Part shown: positions 24,842-36,787 of the stretch, in pieces | Numbering within the stretch: position 1 is the first letter of the stretch | Layout: every line of letters begins with the position of its first letter | Origin: Trema orientale | Lineage: Eukaryota > Streptophyta > Magnoliopsida > Rosales > Cannabaceae | NCBI GenBank assembly: GCA_002914845.1 | Contig: JXTC01000030.1 | Span: forward strand, 534,559 to 598,558 | Direction of reading: 5' to 3' | DNA length: 64,000 nucleotides | Notes under the pieces: model-generated | The model's database searches: none | What the model saw: only the letters and a program-made list of their open reading frames with translations | Told to the model about the DNA's origin: nothing | Program-made: the position numbers and the translations under genes

Positions 24842-26227
24842 TTTATCTGCCTGTATTATCATTATCCATCAAATATATCTGACAAACTTTCAACTGCATT
24901 AAATCTGTAGATAATTTGTTAAAACATTATCGGCTGAAACAAATTAACCAAAAACAGGAAAGGAGTGGAAAAATAAAGGAATGCAAAGAATTCAACCATT
25001 CGGACCTTTAATTTCCAAATTCCACTTCTGGCAAACAATTATAAGATAACTATAATACGAGTCATTCAACTTTTAACTCCTCGATTAGAAATACTTGATC
25101 ATTCAGGCTAATGAATCGATACCAATTACAGCACAAAGTTTACAAGCCAAATAAAACATATATCTAATATACAAAAGACATTTGTAAGTTCAAGTGTTCA
25201 ACTAAAGTCTAAAACCAACCACAGTTATTAAACATTTAACCCATGCGCCAAGAAAAACTCTACATCATCCTTATTTTGACAACACAGTTATGGATGACTC
25301 CGAGTTGTTAATTTTTTGCGGCAAATAAATACAAGAAGAAAACAGAAATATCATTAATGTCCATCAGCATACAAGCTCAATGTCCAAATTTACCATAGTA
25401 TCACGATATGAATATAAATGAAGAAATAACTTCATACTAATTGAGAAGAAAATTCTGAAGAACATACACACTCAATGGAAAATTACATACACACACCCAC
25501 AAAACCTCACACGCATGATCGCCTGGCATACAAGCAATTAAGCAAAGAAAACTTACAAGACTCGAGATCCTAGCGTAACACAAATGCTCACCTTTTGAGC
25601 ACACAAACATATATATAACCATCCACACTACCAACCTAGCCAGTGGTCCGCCTTAACAATCGTCTCTATATGTAAGAATGCAAACCTTAACCCCAAAAAC
25701 AAAAACCTTAGCACACAATGGTTATATTATATTGTTCCCTTATAAGCCCTGACCCATGTCGCAATATAATCAGAGCTACAAAACCCACTCATTACATCTC
25801 ATAATAACTACGGTATACAGTGACCGAAACCCAGAAAATTCTTATCAATTCAAAACATTCATCAATTGGAATGAGTCCGATAACAAGAAGGAAAAAACAA
25901 AAACAAAATATACGTCGTATATTTATATATTTTAGGGTGAAGCAATTGACCCGTAAGAAATTTAAGAAACATATATACGAATTTTTAATCGAGGGAAAGG
26001 GGGGAAACGGGAAAGATAGCAATCGGAAAAACATCAGATCCGTCAAGATCAAAATCATACCCTTAATCAAATCAATTAGCCCCAAATTCAACCCAATAAA
26101 AAAAAAAAAAAAAACCCTAAAAGTGGAAAAGAAAAAGGCGAAAATTACAAGAGAAGAAACGGCACCTTCTGCTGTAATCAGATCTAGGAAGCTGGTTGTT
26201 GTATTAGACCATCCCGATTGCGAAATT

Positions 26228-26261
<34 letters not shown>

Positions 26262-26290
26262 AAGGGTTGGGTTAGGGTTCGGATCAGAGA
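24842..26290 (-). other. SMG7: SMG7 5' leader with probable 5'-UTR intron
   Basis: Upstream of the ATG the minus strand reads ATACAG|GCAGATAAAATG, a good acceptor near 24853. A donor-like AAG|GTGCC lies near 26166/26165, next to a GA-rich leader. This suggests a non-coding first exon around 26166-26290 and an intron of about 1.3 kb. No upstream coding exon is apparent. The plus-strand ORF at 25820-26275 is low-complexity and rejected. Confidence 0.5.
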
Positions 26291-26306
26291 GAGAGAGAGA
26301 GAGAGA
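26231..26306. repeat. GA microsatellites at the SMG7 5' end
   Basis: Two GA runs (about 26231-26258 and 26287-26306), which read as CT runs on the SMG7 strand. CT-rich leaders and promoters are common in plants. Confidence 0.85.
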
Positions 26307-27002
26307 ATGTCAAGGGTCTGTGATCAGTTTTTTCTTCGTGTTTTTTTAATTAAAAAAGAAAAAAAAAATGGTTTTCTAATGCATTTGGTTTGGGGTCCAA
26401 ACAGGATGAGGTTTCTCACTCAAATACATTTTCCTATTTCTATTTTTCTTTTTCTTTTTCTTTTGTTTTCACCGGCTTGGCTTGGCTTGGCTTTAGCTTT
26501 GGCTTTGGCTTTGGCTCTGGCGTGGTCAAAAAGAAATAACATTTACGTACGACAATTACAAGTCGGCCGACTCTTTGACACGTCGACGTTTGCTGCTTAT
26601 TCGTTTGCTCTATTCAAAATTTCTTATCCTATTTTCATTTGGTTAATTAATAACTCACACTGATTAATCTATTTTCCTTTTTTTTTTTTGACGGGACGAT
26701 TAATCAATTTTCTCTCCAAAAAAAAAAAAAAAAGAGATTACATCTGAAAATTTCTTAACTTATTTACAGACTATTGTTAGGAAATTTATTTACCCCCCTT
26801 GAATTTCAGTTATACCCTCATTTCCCCTCTTTTTAATTTTATACATATGTTCTTCGAAAATTTCACTTGATAATTCAAGTTTAAAGCACACGTTTATATT
26901 TTCTTTTTTAGGGGGCACACGTTAATAGTTTGTTTATAATAAAAAGTTTACTAAATTAATAGGGAAGTTAACACTAAATTAGATACCCTTTGTATTTACT
27001 TC
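26307..27002. other. Spacer upstream of SMG7
   Basis: Likely holds the SMG7 promoter. A small minisatellite of GGCTT/GGCTTT units lies at 26474-26522. No gene is seen; the ORF at 26307-26663 is low-complexity. Confidence 0.5.
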
Positions 27003-27911
27003 AAAAAAAAAACTTGTGTTTTAAAAAATGTGAAAAAAATCCTTATATTCTTAAAAATTTAAAGTAAATACTTTTTATTTATATTGTTATATTACTTATT
27101 ACCTTTAACCGGTCAAAAGTTTCAAAGAAATTAATAAAATAAATAAATTAATAAAATTAATATTTTACTTTTTATTATATTATTTTAAGCTGCATGGGAA
27201 ATAAAATGAGAGAGAATACGTAAGGTTACTACATCTTTAAAAAAAAAAAAAAAAATCTTCTCTCTATAGTTGCGGCACTAATAAAAAAAATCTAAAATTT
27301 GCAAAAAAAAGTTTGTCTCTTTTGTCATTTTTCGAACAATTGTATTCCTCTCCATTTTTTGTACTCGGCGACTCAATTATAGCTTGCAAAAAATATTATA
27401 ATAATAAAGTCCGAAAATATACCTTCACAGTCACAAATGATCTCTTTTGTTTTTTGTGGGTTTGTATTCTACAACTATGGAGGGAAGGGGTTTTATAATT
27501 TACTTATCCTATTTTTTTTTTTTTTCCTGTATTGCTTAAAATTAATATAATCAGGGTAAAACAGAAAATTTTTCTAATTAATGAGATTTTTGACTGGTTA
27601 AAGGTAACAAATGATAATTTGCAAAAAATATTATAATAATAAAGTCCGAAAATATACATTCACAGTCACAAATGACCTCTTTTGTTTTTTATGAGTTTGT
27701 ATTCTACAACTATGGAGGGAGGGGATTTTATAATTTACTTATCCTATCTCTTTTTTTTTCTATATTGCTTAAAATTAATAAAATCAGGGTAAAATGGAAA
27801 TTTTTCTAATTAATGAGATTCTTGACTGGTCAAAAGTAGCAAATGATATAATAATTTAAATAGAAGATATTTATTTTGAATTTCCAAGAACACAAAGTTT
27901 TTTTTTTTTTT
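27003..27911. mobile_element. About 0.9-kb inverted-repeat element with an internal 235-bp tandem duplication
   Basis: The left end (AAAACTTGTGTTTTAAAAAA and about 110 bp following) resembles the reverse complement of the right end (AAAACTTTGTGTTCTTGG and following), including a shared GACCAGTCAA/AACCGGTCAA block. The interior holds two tandem copies of a 235-bp unit starting at 27386 and 27621. Exact ends and target duplication are unclear because both ends are A/T homopolymers. Confidence 0.5.
27386..27855. repeat. 235-bp tandem duplication
   Basis: GCAAAAAATATTATAATAAT begins each copy (27386 and 27621). The copies stay alignable to their ends with scattered substitutions and length changes in T runs. 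Confidence 0.9.
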
Positions 27912-27917
27912 TAATTT

Positions 27918-28250
27918 GGGATAACTACAAAAAAAAAATACCTAACTTTTTTGCAATTTTAACCCTGTCTTTTAGGTTGCCAAAATTATGACTCTATATT
28001 TCAAATATCTACACCTTTTGTGTACAGATTGAGTGATATGTACTAACTGTTTTAAGTTATTTTCAATAAACTTTTTATATTAGTCAGCAAAAATAAGATA
28101 TCCTCGTGAGAAATTTGTTAGTCAATTTGTATGCAGAATGTATAAATTTGCAGATATTTGAAATGTGAAAGTATAATTTTGTACAAGCCAAAAGACATGG
28201 TTAGTTCGCAGAAATGTTATATTTCAGAGTTTTTTTTTTCTTTATAACCC
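27918..28250 (+). mobile_element. Mutator-like MITE, copy B
   Basis: The ends are GGGATAACTACAAAAAAAAA and, reverse complemented, GGGTTATAAAGAAAAAAAAA. The interior matches the reverse complement of 11452-11734, for example TTTTAAGTTATTTTCAATA. Flanking T-rich sequence prevents a firm target duplication. Confidence 0.65.
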
Positions 28251-28819
28251 TTTTTTCTTTTTATATTTTTCAAAACACAAGGTACTTCAGCGATAATTTC
28301 CTTAAACAATAACTGCTTCAAAAAAATTTTTAAAAAAATCTCAACCATAGTAGTTGCTCCGATTATTTATGCATATTATAATACATAAAAATATTATATA
28401 CCTGTGTAATTTTATATAAAATACACATAAATATATATGTATATCTAATAATTAGGTTATATTATTAAAGTATTACTAATTTTAATATATGATATTGCCA
28501 TTAGATTTTTTTTTTCTTCAAATCATTCTTTCTTTTGATTTTTTGAAATTCTTTAAATACTATTTTTTAAAAAATGTTTTTTACTGGGTATGGAATACTC
28601 GAACCCACCCTGCCTCCTTAAAACCTCCTTAAGTAGGGAAACAAGACGAGTATGAGTTTGTTTTTTTCCTGCACATATTGGGGTTAGATAGCCACATACC
28701 CATCTTGAACCCACCTCCTTGATATTCATACCCACGTGATCAAAATTTAGGACAATCTAAATTTTTATGGAACTTAAACATTATCCAATCGAGAATGGAT
28801 GAGTGGTTTAAAATTATTT
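28251..28819. other. AT-rich spacer
   Basis: No gene seen. The 28575-28735 part is less AT-rich and contains ACCCACCTCC and TACCCA motifs read in both directions, possibly an eroded element. Confidence 0.4.
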
Positions 28820-29361
28820 GGGTTAATTATAGTAGTAGCCCTAAAATAATGATCATTGTATCATTTTGGAGTCTGAATTTGCATTTACATAATGAACTAC
28901 TTGAATTATGCAATTTTTGTAGCTATGGTCTACTTGTTACAAATGGTTAAACTTTCCCGTAGAAATTGGTCATGTGTGAAGCACAAGCTCAGTTTAATAG
29001 TGCGTATAATTTTCATTTAATTAGATACTAAGGTAGGATCAACTAAAGAAAGTTATTGTCAGATTTCACCATTTTCCTAAACTTTATGTGACACTGAAAC
29101 TATAAATGTTCCCCCCCCTCCTCCCCTCAAAAGAAAACTCCTACAGTTGCCTTGATTATTTGATTCAAGGGAACTAAACAAATATTATGTGAAAAATGCA
29201 TGGACTTTTCCTGTCATTTTCGTTAAAAAATTAATAATTTGTGATAAATTAGTTATTGTTATATACTTATATAATTTAAGATAGTTACAATCTAAGTTGA
29301 AAATACGGGACCATAAAATGGTTTAATGGTGTAATTCAACAACTATTACTACAATTAACCC
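28820..29361. mobile_element. Mutator-like MITE, 542 bp
   Basis: The inverted ends are GGGTTAATTATAGTAGTAGC and, reverse complemented, GGGTTAATTGTAGTAATAGT. The flanking 9-mers AAATTATTT and AAAATTTTT agree at 7 of 9 positions, consistent with an eroded 9-bp target duplication. Confidence 0.7.
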
Positions 29362-30154
29362 AAAATTTTTGTAAAGATTGAGATTATTCAACCATAATCT
29401 AATGTCCTATTTGTCTTCTTCTACCATTCCATTTTTGTCAAATTTTTTAGTATTTATTTTTCGAACTATTGTTTTTTCCCTTGTTTCCCTCCTGTTCACA
29501 GTGTTCGAGTTTTAATCAAGTTTATTTTTTAGAATAAATTGTTAATTTTGGAAACGTTTAAGCCATTTGTTACTTCAAAAATACATACTCTTAAAAACTG
29601 CCTTTCATGAAAATGTCTTTTTTGTTTTGGCTAAAAACCCCTAATTTTCTCCCTTTAATCATCACTTGTTCTTTTCCCATGCTTAAAAAGCATAGACAGG
29701 CATATTGAGTGAGTAACCACTTTCACTTTCTATCCCTTTTCTTTTCTTTTCTGGATTTTTTTTTTTTTTTTTTTGTGATAATATTTGAAGCCTAAGGTTT
29801 TAGATCTAAAAAGAGCAACTAAAGAAAATAGAAAAAAAAAATAATCATAAATTACTCATTAGATAAAATATTATTTTCATTGTTGGCTTCAAGGTATGGC
29901 TGTGCTACATTGTTGCCTTACCTTGCACCCATCTTAACTATTTTGCCTTCAAGGTAAATGGATGCGAGTCTCATGAAAACTGACACCTTGACATCACGTA
30001 AAATATAAGTCATCACATTCACAATACCATTCTATTAATCTATTGTCTTTATTAATATTATTAGTGCTAATTAATTAAAAGTATGTAAACTATTCTCCTC
30101 TTATCTAAATTGTTTTTCTCTTAATTATCTAAATTGTTTTTTCTTTAAAATTTT
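29362..30154. other. Spacer, no gene seen
   Basis: AT-rich with poly-T tracts. A GCCTTCAAGGTA-like motif is repeated at about 29885 and 29945. Nothing else can be supported. Confidence 0.4.
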
Positions 30155-30593
30155 GTGTTAATTTCACTTTTAGCCCCAAATTATAGAATCAATCAGAATT
30201 TGGCACTTGAATTTTGAAGTATGTCACTTATTATTACAAATTATGTTTTTGTCTCAGTTTTGACTTATGACTTTCCAATTTCCGATTTTGATGCTTTAAT
30301 TATGTCATCTATCTAAGTTACCCACCAAACTGATAGTTTGGGGGGCCAAACCTAAAAAGTTATAGGGCTGAAATTTTGAAAAAAAAAAAAAGAAAAAAAA
30401 CCATTGTTCAAGTCCTTTAGGAACAAAAATTGTGACAAAAAACATGGTATAGGGGCAGAATTGAACATTTGAAAGTTCAAAAGTGAAAAAAAAAAAAAAG
30501 AGACAAAAACATAATAACAAAATGTCACATTTCAAAAGTTGAGAGTTAAATTGAGATGGATCTATAGTTCAGTGGTCAAAAGTGAAATTAACC
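30155..30593. mobile_element. Mutator-like MITE, 439 bp, 9-bp target duplication
   Basis: The ends are GTGTTAATTTCACTTTTAGC and, reverse complemented, GGTTAATTTCACTTTTGACC. The flanks TAAAATTTT (30146-30154) and TAAAAATTT (30594-30602) match at 8 of 9 bases. Its right half and the flank beyond it are duplicated at about 45210-46445. Confidence 0.7.
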
Positions 30594-30934
30594 TAAAAAT
30601 TTAAAATAAAAATCTAAGGCTCTTTTGGTTGGGGTTTGTTTCCATTTTCTTCATTTTAGAATCTTAAAGTTGGGCTAGTCCATTGGAGAACATATCTGGG
30701 TAATTGTTTCAGAAAGTTGACTAATAACTTTTTTGTTTTCCAGATTTGGATAGATATCCAGTTTTAAATTTTATCAAATTTATACGATTTTTTGTGAAAT
30801 TTCTACCACAAGTATAAATGACCATATGCATGCATTTTATGTATAAAAAATCCAAAAATGATTTTACATTTTATATATGCACAATATAGACATATATTTT
30901 TACTGTAAATATATAATACACATGTAAATATATA

Positions 30935-31178
30935 GGTTGCCAATCCAATAGGTATTTTTATTTTTTTTTACTTATGTGTAGATATTTGTTTTTTAGCCGT
31001 TGGATCACCATTAGATGATGATCCAACAGTTACGATGAGGTGCACAAAAAGACGTGTATCATTAATGCTATTTCGCTCTCTTACTTTTTACAATAAAAAA
31101 TGTACATAATAAATTTTTATTGGTCAAAATGATACTTATATATAGGTTAAAAGAAAAAATACTTACCGAATTGGTAAC
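30935..31178 (+). mobile_element. TA-microsatellite MITE, copy 2
   Basis: GGTTGCCAATCCAATAGGTA on the left; reverse complement of the right end is GTTACCAATTCGGTAAGTA. The internal stem GTTGGATCA...TGATCCAAC is near 31000-31028. ATATA tracts lie on both sides. Same family as 5571-5770. Confidence 0.75.
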
Positions 31179-32057
31179 TATATATATAATACACAGATAT
31201 TATACACATATACTTAAAAACAGGTAAATATTTGATAAAAAAGTGTATTTATCCAAATATATTACCTAAAGCGGGTATGGTCTAATTTCCAATAATTGTT
31301 TGAAGAAATTTGATTTTATGTGGTAAGATTTCAAAAACATTTGGAAAAATCTAGGATTATTTAGAAATGTACCATTCATGAAAGTCACTTAGAAAAATAC
31401 CACCTTTTTACTAGTGTTCAAGAGAAATAGCGAGTTAATTGAGATATCAAGTACCTTAGAAAAACACCAACTTTAAAGAGGAAAGAGGTATTTTTCTACA
31501 TAAATTTTAATTGCGGTATTAAACAAAATTAATTTTTCAAAATGATATTGTTCTAAATAATCTGGGCTTTTTCGAAAAAAAATTTGTCGATTTGGGATTT
31601 TTTTCGATGAGTATATTTAAGAAATATTTTTTTTAATCATTTTTGAAAGATAACATTTTTTAGTCGATCAATTTTTTTGATATCAATTAATAGTTAATCA
31701 ATATAAATTAATATATGAATTTCATATCAGTATACTAATTTTTGTTTATTACTACATCAACTTCTTATAAGTATTTTAGTTATTATGTGTTAGTATTTTT
31801 TTTATCAATAAATAATTATTTTTCCATAAATTGATCAACCGATATTAATATTACAAACTGGTATATTTCAGCATTTTTTATTTAGTCGACATTTTTCAAA
31901 TTTATAAGGAAATTCAGCCAATTTTTAATAGTGTTTGAAAAATTACTGTTCTTTAGACGTGAACCCAAAATTCGACCTATTGGCTAGGAGGAAGTTTTTT
32001 AATTTTTTGGATTTTGGGCATGTATTTCTGTAAAGAACCCCTAATTGTTTTCACAAC
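31179..32057. other. AT-rich spacer, no gene seen
   Basis: Contains scattered GAAAAATACCAC-like motifs (around 31360-31500) that also recur near 45680-45930 and 46500-46660, suggesting eroded small elements. No coding potential. Confidence 0.4.
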
Positions 32058-32523
32058 TAGAGGTGGCAAAACGGGCCGGCCCGCGGCCCGTCATTGTGGC
32101 CCGCGGCCCGGCCCGCATTNAATAATTTTCTTAAGATTTTTATTTTAAACTTTTTTATCAACTTATATACTTTTAGCTTATTTAATTATTTATAAATTTT
32201 TTTCAAATATGAAAAAAAATATAACATATCATTTATATATTTTTATACATTTTATTTTTAAATTTCTAATAATTTTAACTAATTATACAAATAATAAACT
32301 TATTTTTAAATTTTTTTACAAATTTAGGCTAAAAACGGGCCGGTATGGGCTTGCCCGTTTTGGCCCGTTTCGGGCCCGGCCCGCATCGGCCCGCCTACGA
32401 GCCCGTCCGAGCCTACGAGCCGGGCCAGGCTCAATTTTTGAAATCCTGGGCTGGGCCGGCCCGGCCCGTTTTCCTTCCTAAGCCCGCTTTGGGCGGCCCG
32501 GCCAGCCCGTTTTGCCATATCTA
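32058..32523 (+). mobile_element. hAT-type non-autonomous element, copy 1, perfect 8-bp target duplication
   Basis: Starts TAGAGGTGGCAAAACGGGCC and ends in the inverse (reverse complement TAGATATGGCAAAACGGGCT). It is flanked by TTCACAAC at 32050-32057 and 32524-32531. The subterminal regions are dense in GGCCCG/CGGGCC motifs, while the middle is AT-rich. hAT elements make 8-bp duplications, and Ac transposase binds AAACGG repeats, a motif present here. One N at 32120 marks a probable internal collapse relative to copy 2. Confidence 0.88.
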
Positions 32524-32531
32524 TTCACAAC

Positions 32532-33280
32532 ACAAGTTTGAAACTATACCGCATTTGTGACTAGGGAAACTGACGTGGATAATATCTTTTTGTAACCAAA
32601 TGACTTCTTTTTTTTTTCCAGAATGATTTTTTTAATACAAAATTATGACATTTTCAGTTCATTTTGGAGAGAAAAAAATTCACTATTCCTAACATGTCCT
32701 TCTGCTTTTTTTTTTTCCCTTTTTCGACGAGACCTATATATCTTTTTGGGTGAGATGTGTTTCCCACTTTTCCTCTTTTTTCTTTCTTTTTTCTTTTGTT
32801 AGGTCCCTTCTTGTACTTACTTTATCCTATTTCTTCCCCATTTTTTTCACAAACGTACAAAGCTCTTCTATCATTCACTTTTCTTTCTTTCATTTCGTTA
32901 TTTTTTTTTGAAGGAACTTTTCTTTTCTCCAATACACAGAAGCCAACCTTTTTCTTCTTCTTTTCTCTAAGACCTAGAAGCAATCTTGCTCTGGCGATTA
33001 TAGGGACATGCAACCGTAACTAATCTGGACTGTGAAGATGGTCTTCAATGGCAGTTTCAATTCTATGTGACCTGAAATGAGTACCAAGATTTTAAAATTA
33101 TCTGGCTGAAAATATCGGTTTAAGGCATTTCTTAGATTGGAATACTAGAAGGAGACAGAGTTAGAATTGATGGGTAGTCTTCAGAGCTATTGTACTGGTA
33201 AGATATGTGAAAGTAATGAAATTACGAGATTGCCACACCATAACAAAATGAAAGGTTCAATGCTTTAGGATTGGAGAGCT
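32532..33280. other. T-rich spacer
   Basis: Long pyrimidine stretches (32700-32960). ORFs here are low-complexity. No gene is supported. Confidence 0.4.
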
Positions 33281-33289
33281 CTTGGCTTC

Positions 33290-34350
33290 CATAGTGTCAC
33301 AATTTTATGACTGATAGTCACAGTTTATTTTACATGATTACGAACATTACGAATTTTTGAAGACACAGGTAGTGTCACAATTTTGTGACTGATTGTCACA
33401 TATGTCACAAATTTTGTGATACATTGTATTTAGAAATAGTCAAAATTTGTGTGACATTGTATCACAGTATTTATGACACATTTTCTAGAAATATTTTTCA
33501 TTATTACATTGATCACAATTTTATTACTACTAGTCACAATAGGCAGAGTTACTAGAATTCAGTCCAAACAACCAATCATGGACTCGAGATCCATTCTAGA
33601 AGCAGGGTGTAGTACCAATAATTTGTTTTGAGATATGTGATTAATTTATGGGATATAGAGTCATACATGTTATGATTCATGCTCACAAATTTTTTGATAC
33701 ATATAGTTTAGAAGTAGCTAAAATTTGTGCGACTATATGTCACAATATTTATGACACTAAATATTATTCATTTTCTTCATTATTTCCAAGAAACTATTAG
33801 CAATATTACAATTTAATAAATTATGTCAATATTTTCTAAATGTGTGCATCTTATTTGAAACAGTTCATATTTTAGTGTGATCCTTGGTCATATAATTTAT
33901 GGCACACAGTAATAAATGATAAAGAATTGGTTCATCTTGAATTGTGTTACTAAGTAACACAATTAGTTACAGATCATTCATTTTCTAGCGCACACGTTCA
34001 TTTTCATGATTTTTTCCAAGAAATTCATCTTCTCTTATCTGACTTTATTATTTGCAGACTCCAATAATAATTTCTAGCTTGGCAAAAGATATAGAATTTA
34101 TATTTAAAAACAAATGATTTGAATAATCTTTATGTGTTACCCTGATTTGTGACTCTCATTCACCAAATTAGTGTATATCTTACAAAAACAAAATAAGTAT
34201 TCATATTAGCTAACAATGGGTTAGTAACAGCTATTTAACAATGATTAATAATGCCTATAACCCACACAAAAATCTAATTTTTATATAAAAATCTAAAATT
34301 TACAGATTAGTATTCAAAAGTAGTCAAAATCTGTGACTTAGAGTCACAAT
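33290..34350. repeat. Cluster of GTCACAA/TTGTGAC motifs
   Basis: GTCACAATTTTGTGAC-type short palindromes and single TTGTGAC or GTCACAA words recur many times in both orientations across about 1 kb, densest at 33295-33540. Such subterminal arrays are known from CACTA and other DNA transposons. No terminal repeat or transposase is visible, so the element type is unassigned. Confidence 0.55.
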
Positions 34351-35166
34351 TATAGAAAAAAGAATGCAGAGGGTAGAAATCGAGAATTACGCAGAAGAAT
34401 GATAGAAAAAAATAAAATAAAATTTCTGAAGAATCAACTTCACTCACCCAAAAAAAATAGAATCAAAAAATAAAAAATATAAACTCACTGCTCAAAAAAT
34501 AAACCAAAATTTAAAAATAGAATTCTAAAAAAAATGTAAATTCAAATTAGAATTGAGAAAAGTAACAGATCTCATGACTGTTTATTACTATAGGTCTCTT
34601 CATCTGTGACTTTTCTTCCAAATCATCGGTCAATTCAGTATATTAAGCCTTAAATCACTGAAAAAAAAAAAGAAAAATCAAAATCAATTCGAAAAAAAAT
34701 GTCACCCGATGAGAACAGGCATCGGAGCAAGATGCGGCATAGGCGATGATAAGAGAGCAGTCAGAGGAGTTTCGGACTAAGTGAGTAGATCTACAGTAGA
34801 TATGTAGCTTCTTAACCGGAGTGCTTCTCTCCATTTTTTTCCCTCTTTCTAGTTTCAAAGTTTCAACTCTACACTGAGCTTAGATTTACACAAAAATGGC
34901 AGCCAAAGGCAAGAACTAGAGATTGGAGGAGAAGAACGAAAGGTCTAAATTAAAAAAAATAATAATAATGTCAAAAGCTTTAACAGGTACAGAAGGTATT
35001 TTGGACTTTTTTACTCGTAGGAAAAACTAAAAATATCATTATGAAAAAAAGGAGTAAAAAAATCATTTGTTTACAAAATAAGGCTATCCACCTCAATTTC
35101 CCTTGTGACTACAAAAGTGAAAACAACCCAGATGTGTTTTTCACTATTTTCATAACTTTGCTCCCA
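34351..35166. other. Spacer, no gene seen
   Basis: A-rich. The minus-strand ORF at 34655-34858 lacks any domain. A non-repetitive stretch at 34690-34930 could belong to an unrecognised transcript or element. Confidence 0.35.
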
Positions 35167-35175
35167 AAATACAAG

Positions 35176-36778
35176 AGAAATTAGGTAAAATATGCATCAT
35201 AATAGGTATATTTTGGTCCGTATGCTCTCCCAAATAAAAGTTTATAAAATATGCATATATCACGTGAAAAGTCATGTTTATCCCTAATCAATTATGTCTC
35301 TCTTCTCTTTAATCAAGCCGAAATCTCTTCTCCTTCATGCCATCAAACTCGTTTTCATATCTGAAAAAAGGAGAAAAAATAATTTGAGAAAAAAATCTTG
35401 TTTTCATCTCTCATATTACCGTCAAACTCATCATTTTCCTCTATTCTCTCTTCATTCTTCTCTAATTTGTTCTGGGTATGGTTTGAAATAACATATTATC
35501 AAATTTCGAGATGTTATGAGGTCATTTATGTGTTAAAAAATCATTTTTAGGTTAATTTTTACAAGTTTTAACAAAAAATCGCGAACATTTTCGATGTTTT
35601 TCGATGATTTTTCGATTATATTTCGATGAAAATTATATTCTCAGTAAAATTTCGATGAAAATGGTATTTTTGATAAATTTCGATGCAATTTCGATGAATT
35701 TTCGATGCTTTTCGATGCATTTTCGATGATATTTCGATGAAAATGGTATTCTCAGTAAAATTTCGATGAAAATGGTATTTTTGATAAATTTTGATGCAAT
35801 TTCGATGAATTTTCGATGCATTTTCGATGCATTTTCGATGATATTTCGACAAAAATAGTATTCTCAGTAATGTTTCAATAAAGTGATATTTTTGATAATT
35901 TTCGATGCAATTTCGATTCATTTTCGATGATATTTCGACGAAAGTGGTATTTTTCATAATATTTGACAGAATGTCGATATAATTTCGATGATGTGATATT
36001 TTCGATAAAATATTATGAAAAATACCACTTTCATCGAAATATCATCGAAAATACATCTAAATTGCATCGAAAATTATCAAAAATGCCACTTTATTGAAAT
36101 ATTATTGAGAATAATATTTTCATTGAAATATCATCGAAAATGCATCGAAAAATTATCGAAATTGCATCGAAATTTATCAAAAATACCATTTTCATCGAAA
36201 TTTTATTGAGAATACCATTTTCATCGAAATATCATCGAAAATGCATCGAAATTGCATCGAAATTTATCAAAAATACCATTTTCATCAAAATTTTATTGAG
36301 AATATAATTTTCATCGAAATATAATCGAAAAACCATCGAAAATGTTCGCGATTTTTTTGTTAAAACTCGCAAAAAATTAACATGAAAATGATTTTTCAAT
36401 ACATAAATGATCTCATAACATCTCGAAATTTGATAATATGTTATTTTAAACTATACCCATAACAAATTGGAGAAGAATGAAGAGAGAAGAGAGTGAAATG
36501 ATGAGTTTGACGGCGATATGAGAGATGAAAACGGAATTTTCTTCTCAAATTAATTTTTCTCATTTTTTCAAGAATGAAAACGAGTTTTACGGCATGGAGG
36601 AGAAGAGATTTCGGCTTGGTTATAGAGAATGACAGACACTCTTTTGAAAATGAGGCATATTTTCTCTTAGATATTAGTAAGGGTATTTTCGTCTGCACAC
36701 ATATTTTTCAAATGTTTTTTAACTTGTGCATACGAGCCAAAATAGGGGTATTAAGGAGCATATTTCGCCTAATTTCTC
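35176..36778. mobile_element. Giant foldback element, 1.6 kb, with internal TTTCGATG arrays
   Basis: The left arm (35176-35964) and right arm (36007-36778) are reverse complements along their whole length with moderate divergence and small indels, leaving a loop of about 42 nt. The outer ends are AGAAATTAGGTAAAATATGC and, reverse complemented, GAGAAATTAGGCGAAATATG. Direct repeats AAATACAAG at 35167-35175 and 36779-36787 look like a 9-bp target duplication. Together with the very long inverted repeats this suggests a Mutator-like or Foldback-type element without a transposase. Each arm's inner part is built from TTTCGATG-type words, with a repeat period of about 112 bp (left arm copies at about 35637, 35748 and 35860). 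ORFs inside are translations of the repeat. Confidence 0.85.
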
Positions 36779-36787
36779 AAATACAAG

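Noticed and set aside
32209..32518. Gly/Pro/Arg-rich ORFs
   Set aside because: Translations of the GGCCCG-rich end of the hAT-type element.
35616..36209. ORFs with repeating HRKFIEIASKF-like peptides
   Set aside because: Translations of the TTTCGATG repeat inside the foldback element, on both strands; no gene evidence.
35580..36360. CRISPR-like regular repeats
   Set aside because: Plant nuclear DNA; the units are contiguous repeats with no unique spacers and form a palindrome.
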